Notes: generated from the letters alone by a model not told the origin. DNA of 13,172 bases from UBA6624 sp964517115 [NCBI: uncultured bacterium] (GCA_964517115.1 CAZFBE010000001.1:1-13172); one strand, 5' to 3'; shown: positions 1 to 8,426, numbered from the stretch's first letter. Translations and numbers: made by a program.

Positions 1-170
1 TTCTTCCAAATGAAAGTTCAGATGAAGCATTGTCAACTTTTGCAAAAACAATTGACGAAGTCGAGAATGAGACAGGTATTGATTTTTATCACATGCTTCC
101 GGATTCAATTGAAGAAGAGGTGGAATCAAATATGGATTTAGGTGACTGGTTTACTCTGTTGTTTGACTGA
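1..170 (+). CDS. C-terminal end of a DNA/RNA non-specific endonuclease-like protein (partial)
   Basis: An open frame enters from the left edge (first full codon at position 3) and ends at a TGA at 168-170, leaving 55 residues. It contains the run TIDEVENETGIDF, then LPDSIEEEVES. The pattern I-D-E-x-E-x-x-T-G-x-D-F followed by L-P-D-x-x-E matches what I recall of the C-terminal tail of secreted NUC1/Serratia-type DNA/RNA non-specific endonucleases, which hydrolyse nucleic acids outside the cytoplasm. The catalytic DRGH-type motif and the signal peptide would lie upstream of the window, so activity cannot be judged. The last residues (DLGDWFTLLFD) look like a lineage-specific tail. It is on the same strand as the following lipoprotein, 55 bases away. 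The family call rests on a short C-terminal match only. Confidence 0.65.
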   Translation, partial: LPNESSDEALSTFAKTIDEVENETGIDFYHMLPDSIEEEVESNMDLGDWFTLLFD

Positions 171-198
171 TTTTCATAAAAAAATACATTTATATAAT
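163..198 (+). promoter_or_regulatory. Possible promoter for the large lipoprotein gene
   Basis: TTGACT at 163-168, overlapping the end of the upstream gene, matches five of six bases of the -35 consensus. TACATT at 185-190 is a 16-base-spaced partial -10. TATAAT at 193-198 is a perfect -10 hexamer but is 24 bases from TTGACT, which is too far for the same promoter. Such hexamers arise easily in AT-rich DNA. Position just ahead of a long gene with no other upstream space is the main support. Confidence 0.3.
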
Positions 199-206
199 AA
201 ATGTAT
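184..206. terminator. AT-only inverted repeat, possible weak terminator
   Basis: Nine bases at 184-192 (atacattta) are perfectly complementary to 198-206 (taaatgtat), with a 5-base loop. The stem has one G-C pair, so it is weak. A run of seven A precedes it at 178-184. Read on the minus strand, that gives a hairpin followed by a T tract. On the plus strand there is no T tract, so it is at best a poor terminator for the endonuclease-like gene. It overlaps the promoter-like elements and could instead be a protein-binding palindrome. Confidence 0.3.
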
Positions 207-225
207 AGAATAACTTTAGCGTTCT

Positions 226-3200
226 ATGAAAAAGTTTGGCTTTATATTTGTTGTTTTTGCACTCATCTTTGTCGCTTGCGGCGGCGGTGGTGGCGGTGGT
301 GAGGGAGGCCCTTCAGCACCGAACACAACCATTGACAACAACTCAATGGGCATCACTTCTGAAGGTATAACCAATGAAGACACAGCGATATTCAACTACA
401 GCACGTCATCAACTGAAGCAGTTGGTTACCAATGCAATCTCAATGGAGCAGCGTGGGAAGGCTGCCAAGGCGGAACCAAGACATATCAGAACCTTGGAGA
501 TGGCGAATACACTTTCCAGGTCAAAGCTTACCTCCTTGATGACAATCAGAAAGAAGACAAGACCCCTGACTCTTTCACATGGACGATTGACACAACGGGC
601 CCAACAGTAACATTAGATGTGGTTCCTGACGATCCTACAAATGCCACTAGCGGACAGATTCAATTCACGCATGACGGAGTCAGTGCATCGTGTGACCTGA
701 ATGGAACTGTAACAAACCCATGCACAAGCCCATTCACATATTCAGAACTAAGTGAAGATACTCATACCTTTGAAGTCAGCAGTTCAGATAGCCTTGGAAA
801 CTCTTCTTCTGTTTCTTATTCTTGGACAATTGACCTGACAGGCCCTGAGATAACTGGCTATTCAAGAGCACCCAGTGGTTCTGAAGTTGTTTTAGGCAAT
901 GACATAACAATTCAAGTAACATACTCTTTTGCCCCAGATTCAGCTGAAGCTAAAGGCAATAATTCTCCAAGCTGGGTAATGATGGATGCGACAGGAGACC
1001 CACTTGTTTTTGAAAAGTCATTTACCCCTTCACTTCTTGCAGAAGAGCAATGGATAGAAATCAGATCTTCTGACTCTCTAGGAAATACATCTTTTTATAA
1101 CTCTGACGGTTCGATTGATAAATTTACGGTCATTGAACATCAGCCACTGTCTCTCTCATTCAAGGCAAGCCCACCAAGTGATATTGCTGAAGGCAGCACT
1201 TCAAACGAGACAACTGATGTCAAGATCTATTTTGAAGAGACAAACCATGATGACGCGGATGTCTCTTATGAATGCAACCTGAATGACTCAGGTTGGCTGG
1301 CTTGTGACGACGAGGATGCGGATGGTCACTATTACTCTGCAGGAACCATAGGCTCTCCATTGCAGGATGGTGTTCAGACCCTCAAGGTCAAGGCAGACCA
1401 TCTAAATATAGAGGAAGTTGAGGATGTTGAGCAAACCATAACATGGACAGTTGACAACACCCCTCCAAATGCCTCTGTTGATTCTGGACCTGATGACATA
1501 ACCAATGAAACAAATGTAACATTCACCTATTCAAGCAGTGAAGGGACCCTTTCTGCTCCTGACACCACTTTTGAATGCAAACTAGAGGGTAACAATGGCA
1601 TCACGATAGATTGGGAGTCATGTCCAGATTCAGGTAAGCCGTATCAGGGATTGCAGGAAGGAACTTATTTATTTGAGGTTAGGGCTAATGACATTGCAGG
1701 GAACACAAGCGTTCCGGCAAATGACTCTTTCAGCATAGACAAATCGAATCCAGAAACGACAATTGATTCAGGACCTCCTGAGTTAAGTGGTTCTGCGGAA
1801 GCAACATTCACCTTTAGCTCCAATGAGGCTAACAGCACTTTCCACTGCAATCTTGACAATGCTGGATGGGAAGGGTGTTCAAGTCCAAAAACATACACAG
1901 GCCTAAGTGGAGGTCCACACAGTTTTTCAGTGAGGGCAGAAGATGAGGCTGGAAACATTGATGGAAGCCCAGAAGTATACCCTTGGGACATAGACCTTTC
2001 AATACCAGACACCTTAATTACAGATAACCCTGAAGAGATGACAAACTTGAATATTGCAACTTTCCAATTTGTAAGCCCTGAAGGAGGAAATGAGTTTGAA
2101 TGTCAGGTAAGCCCTGATGAAAATTCATACAGTCCTTGTAATGGTGGGAGTAGAACTTATACAGAACTTTCAGAAGGAACTAAAACTTTTTATGTTCGTG
2201 CTTTGAACAATGTTGGGACACCAGATCCAACTCCTGCTGAATTCACATGGACGATAGACCAAACCCCACCAGAAACATCAATAACACTAGAGCCTGCAAC
2301 CTATACAAATGAAGACAACATAACATGGGAGTTTGGTGCAGATGAGACTGCTCCATTCTTCCAATGCAAGCTTTCTACAGGTGCATGGTCGTTCTGTACA
2401 AGTCCAAAAACCTATGAACTTTTGTCTGAAGGAACCCATACGTTTGAGGTTAGGGCCTGGGATGAAGCAAACAACATTGATGGTACTCCAGCAACAAGTA
2501 CTACCAACGTTGACAGGTCTTCTCCAGTAACAACAACAGAGTCTTCTCCAACTGATCCATCAAATGAAACAGACGGTTCTTTTGAAGTTAGTGTTGTTGA
2601 TGATCCATGGGAAGGTATTGATGGATCTCTTCCTGGATTAACAGAAGTTCTTTACTGTATTACAAATGATGAAACTTGTGTAGGGCAGGCCATGACATCT
2701 CTTGGATCTGGTGCCTATTCAGCAGATTATTCATCTCTTTCAGAAGGGTCTTGGACCTTTAAAGCATGGGCAGAAGATTTGGCAGGAAACATTGAAATAG
2801 AGGGTTCAAGTGCAACCTACACATGGACAATAGATACAACGGGAGCTCAAACTGAAATAACATCCGGACCGGACAATCCTACAAATGCAACTATTCCTGT
2901 CTTTGAGTTCAAAGAGAGTTCTGATGACCCAGATGCAACATTTGAATGCAGGCTTTATATTGCATCATCCTCACCAGGAGATTGGGAATCTTGTGAAAGC
3001 CCAAAGGTTTACAATGCCCAAACAGACGAAAACTACACCTTTGAAGTTAAAGCTTTTGACTCTCTTGGAAATGAAGACGTCTCTCCTGCAGTATGGACAT
3101 GGACAATAGATACAACCTCTCCAACAACACAAATAGATTCTGGACCAGATGACCCAACAACTTCTACGAGTGCGATATTTGACTTTTCAAGCCCTTCTGA

Positions 3201-6200
3201 TGTTGATGCAACATTTGAATGTGAACTAGATGGTGATGGTACATCTTTCTCTTCATGCCTTACAGGAATAATTTATTCTGATTTAACAGATGGCGCTCAT
3301 TCCTTTAAGGTTAGATCTATTGACGCTGCAGGAAATGTTGACCCAACATCTTCAGAGTACCTTTGGACAATTGATATTACAGGACCAGTAACAAGTATTG
3401 ATTCTGCACCTATGGATCCAACAAACTCCCTTGATGCAGCCTTTACTTGGTCAACCGATGAACCTGGAACATCTGAATGTAACCTTGACTCTGAAGGGTG
3501 GGTTGAATGCACAAGCCCTCAAGCTTATACAGGCCTAGAGCAAAATGCATCTCATACTTTCGAAGTAAGGTCAACTGACTCTTTGGGAAACCAAGGAGCA
3601 GCAGATAGTTGGACATGGACTATTGACACAATCAACCCAACAACAATTGTTCTTACGGGGCCTGCTGATCCATCTAACGATGTGAATCCGACATTGACAT
3701 ATGAGAGTCCTCAAAATCCCGATGCAACATTTGAGTGCAATCTAAATGGAGGTATTCCTGAACCATGTCCCGGAGGGTCTATTACCTATCTTGAACTGAC
3801 AGAAGGATCTTATGAGTTTATCGTTTTTGCAACTGACGCAGCAGGAAATACTGATCCTGATGGAGCAACATGGACATGGGATATAGATTTAACTCCTTCT
3901 GAAACGTACATTGATTCAGGGCCTTCAGATCCGACAAATGAAACCGATGCTGTTTTTGGTTATCGTGATGATGAAGTAACAGATTATTTCATGTGCAAGC
4001 TTGATGAGGGAAATTGGGAACAGTGCGATGGTTCGAATTGGAGCTACTCAGGGCTTTCTGAAGGGATTCACATGTTCATGGTTAAATCAATCGATGAAGC
4101 TGGAAACGAAGACCTGACGCCAGCGGAATGGAATTGGACAGTAGACTTGACTGAACCAGACACGACAATAACAGACAGTCCTCCAAATCCAACACCAGAC
4201 TCAACAGCCACCTTTGCTTTTGAGAGCACTGAACCAAACAGCACATTTGAGTGCAATCTTGATGGATTAGGGTGGGAAACTTGCTTCAGCCCAAGAACAT
4301 ACACCGGATTGGCTGATGGAAACCACAGCTTTGAAGTAACAGCAACCGATGCTGCTGGAAACACTGATTCCTCTCCTGCTCTTTGGAATTGGTTAATTGA
4401 TTCAAGCATTCTTCCTCCAGACACTTTCATAGACAGCACTCCACCAGCAAAGACCTTTTTAACAACAGCAACATTTGAGTTTAGTTCTGATGACATGGAG
4501 GCAACTTTTGAATGTTCACTTAATAATGAATCTTGGAATACATGCACATCACCCCAAAACTATGAAAATATACCTACAGGTGACAGCAATTTTAGAGTCA
4601 GATCAGTGAATGATGCTGGATTGAAGGACCCAACTCCTGCTTCATATGATTGGATTATCATTACCGACTTATTCTCTAGCCTAACTTCTGGACCTGATAT
4701 GCAAGGTTCTTTTTTCACATCAGTAGCAACAACTGATGTGAAACTTGAATGGAGTGATGGCTATACAGATTATGAAAAATCTCATTGCACCTCTTCGACT
4801 CCGTCAAGTGCCCAGTGCCAGTATTCAATTTACACATACCAAATGACTTCATCTGAAAATGGCAACAAGCGTATGTGCCCAGCGCTTGATGGCGCTTCTT
4901 ACGATAATACAGAATATACCGTTGATTGCTCAGATGGAACCTGTGGTTTTGTTTTAAGCACTTTGAACGCAGATTCTAAATATTGTTATGGGATAAAAGC
5001 TCTTGCTAATGACGGATCAACTGGAACTTCAGTTGGCCCAACAACATCTCTCACATACCCAACATACATGTATGACAACTTTGAGGGAGATGTTATTTAT
5101 GATGAAACAGCTGGAACTGGAAACTGGATATCAACCCAGTTTGGAAACACTGAAACAACCTTCTTCCAGGTTTGGTCAAGCACTGATGGTTCTGCTTATT
5201 CTGGAAACTCTTTTATAGCTGCATGGAATCCAGATACTCAGAATTACGACAATGATGAAGATCCTGTATTCATAACTGCAAAAGCTTTAGACTTGTCAAA
5301 AACAATGAACCCCGCATTGGTTATGGCTCATCAGCTAAATAGGCCAGATCAGGATTTTGAAGATATATCTCTTTGGATAAATACAGATCCATCAAACACT
5401 GACAATTGCTTCAATGGACAATGGACACAATATTCATCAATATTGAACAATATCGTAGGAGAGGTTGAAACAAACCCTTCTCTCGATACAACTGACTGGG
5501 AATACTTGTATCTTGACGTTAGTGAGTTTGCAGGAAATCCAAATGTTTGTATAGGTATAGGGCAAAGAACAAACAGTGAGGGAACTGACACCGGTATTCT
5601 TTTTGACGATATCCAACTTGTAGAACAGCCAGACTTTACTAAAACCCTCTTCTATGAACCTTTCCCTGGAAATGGAGAAAGCTGCAGTGATCAGCATGCA
5701 TGGACAGAAATGGGATATTGGATAGATGACACCCAGTGGTGGAGGGTTATTCCTGGAGATGATGGAAATCTTGACTGCAAGATGTGGATGACTGGAACAA
5801 ATTCAAATATTGGAAATTACCTAGATGGCTGGACTTATGATGATGCTTCATTGCAGATAACATACCCATGGCCTTCCGGTGATGCAGATGGAGCAAATGG
5901 CTATTACGTCTCAGAAGGTGGATGGACAAGACTAACATTCAATGAGCTTTACGAGACCCCAGCTCCAAGCACATTTGGAATAGTTGTAAGATGGAGCGAT
6001 ACCCAAATAACTGATTGTTATGTTGGTGGCAATGTTTGGATGTACAGCAGAAGCGCAGGAGACACTTTTGCAACTGGAAGTGGAGTTGGGCTCAAGAGAA
6101 CAATTGACCTAAGCCCCTTTAGAGGGAAGTATGTTTGTTTCATTTTCTGGGGAGAAGATGCTCAAACCTCTGGAGAGAATGGAGATGGGCAAGATGGTAT

Positions 6201-6249
6201 CTTTGGAGCAGGTTGGCAAATTGATGAGGTTATTGTAGATACAAAATAA
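226..6249 (+). CDS. Giant predicted lipoprotein with tandem Ig-like repeats and C-terminal jelly-roll-like domains
   Basis: This is a 2007-residue predicted surface or periplasmic lipoprotein. Residues 1-18 form a lipoprotein signal: MKK, a hydrophobic stretch, then FVAC with lipidation at Cys18. A glycine run (residues 19-25) and a short linker follow. Residues 33-1481 hold about 16 tandem repeats of roughly 80-105 residues, each ending near WTID and containing F-E-C-x-L, W-x-x-C, T-F-E-V-R and A-G-N. These resemble bacterial Ig-like repeats of large extracellular proteins; 15 of 16 keep two cysteines. Residues about 1482-1612 look fibronectin-III-like. Two jelly-roll-like (MAM or choice-of-anchor-J type) domains follow, about 1614-1800 (ending ILFDDIQLVE) and 1804-2007 (ending GWQIDEVIVD). 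The start is fixed by the signal sequence, although no good ribosome site is visible before it. An adhesive or polymer-binding role is inference. No protease or glycosidase catalytic motif was recognised. Confidence 0.85.
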   Translation: MKKFGFIFVVFALIFVACGGGGGGGEGGPSAPNTTIDNNSMGITSEGITNEDTAIFNYSTSSTEAVGYQCNLNGAAWEGCQGGTKTYQNLGDGEYTFQVKAYLLDDNQKEDKTPDSFTWTIDTTGPTVTLDVVPDDPTNATSGQIQFTHDGVSASCDLNGTVTNPCTSPFTYSELSEDTHTFEVSSSDSLGNSSSVSYSWTIDLTGPEITGYSRAPSGSEVVLGNDITIQVTYSFAPDSAEAKGNNSPSWVMMDATGDPLVFEKSFTPSLLAEEQWIEIRSSDSLGNTSFYNSDGSIDKFTVIEHQPLSLSFKASPPSDIAEGSTSNETTDVKIYFEETNHDDADVSYECNLNDSGWLACDDEDADGHYYSAGTIGSPLQDGVQTLKVKADHLNIEEVEDVEQTITWTVDNTPPNASVDSGPDDITNETNVTFTYSSSEGTLSAPDTTFECKLEGNNGITIDWESCPDSGKPYQGLQEGTYLFEVRANDIAGNTSVPANDSFSIDKSNPETTIDSGPPELSGSAEATFTFSSNEANSTFHCNLDNAGWEGCSSPKTYTGLSGGPHSFSVRAEDEAGNIDGSPEVYPWDIDLSIPDTLITDNPEEMTNLNIATFQFVSPEGGNEFECQVSPDENSYSPCNGGSRTYTELSEGTKTFYVRALNNVGTPDPTPAEFTWTIDQTPPETSITLEPATYTNEDNITWEFGADETAPFFQCKLSTGAWSFCTSPKTYELLSEGTHTFEVRAWDEANNIDGTPATSTTNVDRSSPVTTTESSPTDPSNETDGSFEVSVVDDPWEGIDGSLPGLTEVLYCITNDETCVGQAMTSLGSGAYSADYSSLSEGSWTFKAWAEDLAGNIEIEGSSATYTWTIDTTGAQTEITSGPDNPTNATIPVFEFKESSDDPDATFECRLYIASSSPGDWESCESPKVYNAQTDENYTFEVKAFDSLGNEDVSPAVWTWTIDTTSPTTQIDSGPDDPTTSTSAIFDFSSPSDVDATFECELDGDGTSFSSCLTGIIYSDLTDGAHSFKVRSIDAAGNVDPTSSEYLWTIDITGPVTSIDSAPMDPTNSLDAAFTWSTDEPGTSECNLDSEGWVECTSPQAYTGLEQNASHTFEVRSTDSLGNQGAADSWTWTIDTINPTTIVLTGPADPSNDVNPTLTYESPQNPDATFECNLNGGIPEPCPGGSITYLELTEGSYEFIVFATDAAGNTDPDGATWTWDIDLTPSETYIDSGPSDPTNETDAVFGYRDDEVTDYFMCKLDEGNWEQCDGSNWSYSGLSEGIHMFMVKSIDEAGNEDLTPAEWNWTVDLTEPDTTITDSPPNPTPDSTATFAFESTEPNSTFECNLDGLGWETCFSPRTYTGLADGNHSFEVTATDAAGNTDSSPALWNWLIDSSILPPDTFIDSTPPAKTFLTTATFEFSSDDMEATFECSLNNESWNTCTSPQNYENIPTGDSNFRVRSVNDAGLKDPTPASYDWIIITDLFSSLTSGPDMQGSFFTSVATTDVKLEWSDGYTDYEKSHCTSSTPSSAQCQYSIYTYQMTSSENGNKRMCPALDGASYDNTEYTVDCSDGTCGFVLSTLNADSKYCYGIKALANDGSTGTSVGPTTSLTYPTYMYDNFEGDVIYDETAGTGNWISTQFGNTETTFFQVWSSTDGSAYSGNSFIAAWNPDTQNYDNDEDPVFITAKALDLSKTMNPALVMAHQLNRPDQDFEDISLWINTDPSNTDNCFNGQWTQYSSILNNIVGEVETNPSLDTTDWEYLYLDVSEFAGNPNVCIGIGQRTNSEGTDTGILFDDIQLVEQPDFTKTLFYEPFPGNGESCSDQHAWTEMGYWIDDTQWWRVIPGDDGNLDCKMWMTGTNSNIGNYLDGWTYDDASLQITYPWPSGDADGANGYYVSEGGWTRLTFNELYETPAPSTFGIVVRWSDTQITDCYVGGNVWMYSRSAGDTFATGSGVGLKRTIDLSPFRGKYVCFIFWGEDAQTSGENGDGQDGIFGAGWQIDEVIVDTK
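322..4668 (+). repeat. Protein-level tandem array of about 16 Ig-like units
   Basis: The units run head to tail; the first spans 322-603. The consensus is roughly [T-x-I-D-S-G-P-x-D-P-T-N], [A-x-F-x-F], [F-E-C-x-L-D-x-x-x-W-E-x-C-x-S-P], [Y-x-x-L-x-E-G-x-H-x-F-E-V], [A-x-D-x-A-G-N], [W-T-W-T-I-D-x-x-x-P]. Ten units share exact C-x9-C spacing; others have x6, x11 or x14. Unit 3 (about residues 207-305) lacks the cysteines. The copies differ extensively at the DNA level apart from short shared words, so this is an old, diverged expansion rather than a recent nucleotide duplication. Confidence 0.85.
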
Positions 6250-6254
6250 GGTGA
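6248..6254 (+). promoter_or_regulatory. Strong ribosome binding site for the 53-residue small ORF
   Basis: AAGGTGA at 6248-6254 overlaps the lipoprotein stop codon (TAA, 6247-6249) and lies 6 bases before the ATG at 6261. It is the best Shine-Dalgarno match in this part of the window and supports translation of the small ORF, probably coupled to termination of the lipoprotein. Confidence 0.6.
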
Positions 6255-6260
6255 ACTATT

Positions 6261-6422
6261 ATGAATAAGAGAATATATGTTTTTTTGCTAATCTTTTTGG
6301 TTGTAGCTTTTTCTTATAGCGCCCATATAAGTATAAAAGAACTTCCAAGTGGAAAGGTTATGGATGTTGATAACCTGGAAAGAAGAGAAGCCGGAAAAAA
6401 TCTAGCAATAACTGGAAAATAG
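6261..6422 (+). CDS. Small membrane-anchored or secreted protein, unknown function
   Basis: This 53-residue ORF runs from the ATG at 6261 to the TAG at 6420-6422. Residues 1-4 are MNKR and residues 5-20 are strongly hydrophobic (IYVFLLIFLVVAFSYS). The remaining 33 residues are polar and charged and contain NLERREAGKNLAITGK. The shape fits a single-pass inner-membrane protein with a periplasmic tail, or a signal peptide with a short mature peptide; S18-Y-S20 before Ala21 is a possible but poor cleavage site. It lies 11 bases after the lipoprotein and 9 bases before pheT, has a near-ideal ribosome site, and fills the gap exactly. I do not recognise a family. It is not the tRNA-binding domain missing from the PheT that follows. 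Confidence 0.6.
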   Translation: MNKRIYVFLLIFLVVAFSYSAHISIKELPSGKVMDVDNLERREAGKNLAITGK

Positions 6423-6431
6423 AAAGCAGAA

Positions 6432-8426
6432 ATGCGTTTACCCATCTGTTGGTTAAAAGACTTCGTGGAGTGCCGTTATTCAGCAAAAGAAATTGCTGAC
6501 ATATTTACCGGAATAGGTTTTGAGTGTGAAGAAATCCTTAATGTAGAGGGTGAAGAGGTTTTAGACTTAAGCACTCCAAGCAACAGAACTGACACTTTGT
6601 CAATTTATGGATTGGCAAGAGAGTTTGCAACAGCAAAAAATCTAAAGATAAAACAACTAGAGCTAGAAGACCTTTCAATAGAAAACAAATATCCAATAAG
6701 TATCAACAGTAATAACTGCAGCTCTTATCTCGGAGTTCGCTTAAATATCTCTTCTAGAGAAAATCCTCATATTGAAAAAATGTTAAAACTCATGGGGAGA
6801 AATTCAATAAGCCCTTTGGTTGATCTAACAAATTATGTTCTATTTGAAACAGGACAACCGCTTCACCTTTTCCCTTTTTCTTCAGTTGAAAATGGGATTA
6901 TTGTTGATGTGGCAAAAAAAAATATCACCTTTGATGCTCTTGATGGAAAATCTTACAAGTTGTCTAAAAAAGACTTGCTCATAAAAAACAAAGAAGGAGA
7001 CCCTCTCGCGTTAGCGGGAATAATTGGATCTGAAGAAGGCTCATCAAAAGACTCGGACAAAGAGTTTCTTCTTGAAGCAGCATGCTTTAAGAACTCTTCA
7101 ACAAGAGAAAGCGCTAATAAAATAAACCTTCTAACAGATTCTTCTTACAGGTTCCAACGAACAGTTGATCCCGAAGGCTTCTTGATAGGTGCAAAAAGGT
7201 ATCTTTGGTGGCTCAACAAGATGAAATGGTCAAATGAAATAAAGACTGCAACATTAGTACAAAAAGAAAAAACAAAAGAAAAAACAATAAACATAAAAAC
7301 ATCTGAAATCAATTCAAGATTAGGAATGGAGATTAAAGATGAAAAGATAAATCAAATTCTTGCAAGTCTAGGCATATTAAAGATATCAAAAGACAAAGAT
7401 GGGAAATGGAAAGAGAGTTGGAGTATAAAAAGCAAAAAAGGGCTAAGGAAAGGAGAATGGCTCATCCCTTCCCACAGGACAGATTTGTCAATTCCAGAAG
7501 ATTTGATTGAAGAAGTTATAAGAGTCTATGGGTACTCAAAGCTCAAAGAGAGCCTTCCTAATGTTGGAATGACTACATCAAAATCAGATGATTTTTTTCA
7601 TATAGAGAAATACCTTATAGATACACTGGTTTCTTTTGGTGGGAGACAGGAAGTTCGATCAAGCCTGATTTCAAAAGATTTAGCAAGCTTCGGAAAGGCT
7701 GTTTCAAAGAATAAACCTCTAAAAATCTTAAACCCGAGATCTGAAGAAAAATCTTTTTTAAGAAACTCGATATCAGCATCTTTGCTGAAGGGACATGAAA
7801 ATTCTAGGAAAAGAGGCTTTTCTTCTGGTTGGAGTTTTGAAATTGGAAAAGTTTTTAACGATACTCAGGAATTGTTGAACCTGGGAGTTATTGCCAGAGA
7901 GGAGGAGGATGGGGTAAGGTTTATAAAAAATCTAATTGAAAATATTGCCAAAAAATGGAATTCTTCAGTAACTTATTCAGATTTAGACAATAAGGTTTTT
8001 TTGGACAGTTCAACACTTTCAATAAATAGTGATGTTTTCAAAGGTGTTATGGGCGCAATGCAAATAGAGATAGGAAGCAAAAAGGAGCTGGTTTGGCTTT
8101 GTGAGTTGAATCTTAATTTACACTGGCCAATGCCTAAAACAAAAATAACTGACTTACCAAAGCATAAATTTGTTTATAGAGACCTCAATATCAAAACAAG
8201 CAATCATGAAGAAACAAAGAAGCTAACAGATGTCATTAAAGAATTGAAGATAGAGATGATCCAAGAAATATTCTTATTTGATGTCTATAAAAAGAAACAA
8301 GACTGGAACCTAACATGGAGATTAGTTATAGGTGATGGAAAAAAATCTTATACAGACGAAGAGATAAACAAGGCCACAGAAGATTTTAAAAATGAAATCC
8401 GAAAAAATAACATTGTTTTAAGTTGA
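6432..8426 (+). CDS. pheT: Phenylalanyl-tRNA synthetase beta subunit, short form without the tRNA-binding OB-fold insert
   Basis: PheT pairs with PheS in a heterotetramer that charges tRNA-Phe; the beta subunit carries the editing domain. Order here: N-terminal segment MRLPICWLKDFV (1-12) up to GFECEEI; then, within about 10 residues, STPSNRTDTLSIYGLARE (47-64), which in usual PheT follows a roughly 110-residue EMAP/Trbp111-like OB-fold. B3/B4 editing domain about 98-260 (VDLTNYVLFETGQPLHLF; LTDSSYRFQRTVDP). B5 domain about 284-373 (PSHRTDLSIPEDLIEEVIRVYGY). Synthetase-like core about 385-565, with NPRSEEKSFLRNS and FEIGKVF but without the usual H-P-G element. FDX-ACB anticodon-binding domain 575-664 (FVYRDLNI, LFDVYKK, YTDEEIN). 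At 664 residues it is well below the usual 800 or so. No pheS lies next to it in the window. It overlaps ribD by 4 bases. Confidence 0.93.
   Translation: MRLPICWLKDFVECRYSAKEIADIFTGIGFECEEILNVEGEEVLDLSTPSNRTDTLSIYGLAREFATAKNLKIKQLELEDLSIENKYPISINSNNCSSYLGVRLNISSRENPHIEKMLKLMGRNSISPLVDLTNYVLFETGQPLHLFPFSSVENGIIVDVAKKNITFDALDGKSYKLSKKDLLIKNKEGDPLALAGIIGSEEGSSKDSDKEFLLEAACFKNSSTRESANKINLLTDSSYRFQRTVDPEGFLIGAKRYLWWLNKMKWSNEIKTATLVQKEKTKEKTINIKTSEINSRLGMEIKDEKINQILASLGILKISKDKDGKWKESWSIKSKKGLRKGEWLIPSHRTDLSIPEDLIEEVIRVYGYSKLKESLPNVGMTTSKSDDFFHIEKYLIDTLVSFGGRQEVRSSLISKDLASFGKAVSKNKPLKILNPRSEEKSFLRNSISASLLKGHENSRKRGFSSGWSFEIGKVFNDTQELLNLGVIAREEEDGVRFIKNLIENIAKKWNSSVTYSDLDNKVFLDSSTLSINSDVFKGVMGAMQIEIGSKKELVWLCELNLNLHWPMPKTKITDLPKHKFVYRDLNIKTSNHEETKKLTDVIKELKIEMIQEIFLFDVYKKKQDWNLTWRLVIGDGKKSYTDEEINKATEDFKNEIRKNNIVLS

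Noticed and set aside
4068-4547. Long minus-strand open frame (159 codons) inside the lipoprotein gene, and a similar one at 1665-2012
   Set aside because: The translations are serine/valine-rich mirror images of the repeat units, recur at the same phase of the repeats, and show no domain. They are by-products of codon bias in the real gene.
322-4668. Possible CRISPR or satellite DNA because of regular repetition
   Set aside because: Periodicity is about 250-310 bases, set by protein domains; there are no identical short direct repeats separated by uniform spacers.
6250-6431. Missing tRNA-binding domain of PheT encoded upstream after a frameshift
   Set aside because: The only ORF there is the 53-residue hydrophobic small protein; no OB-fold-like sequence is seen in any frame and the space is too short.
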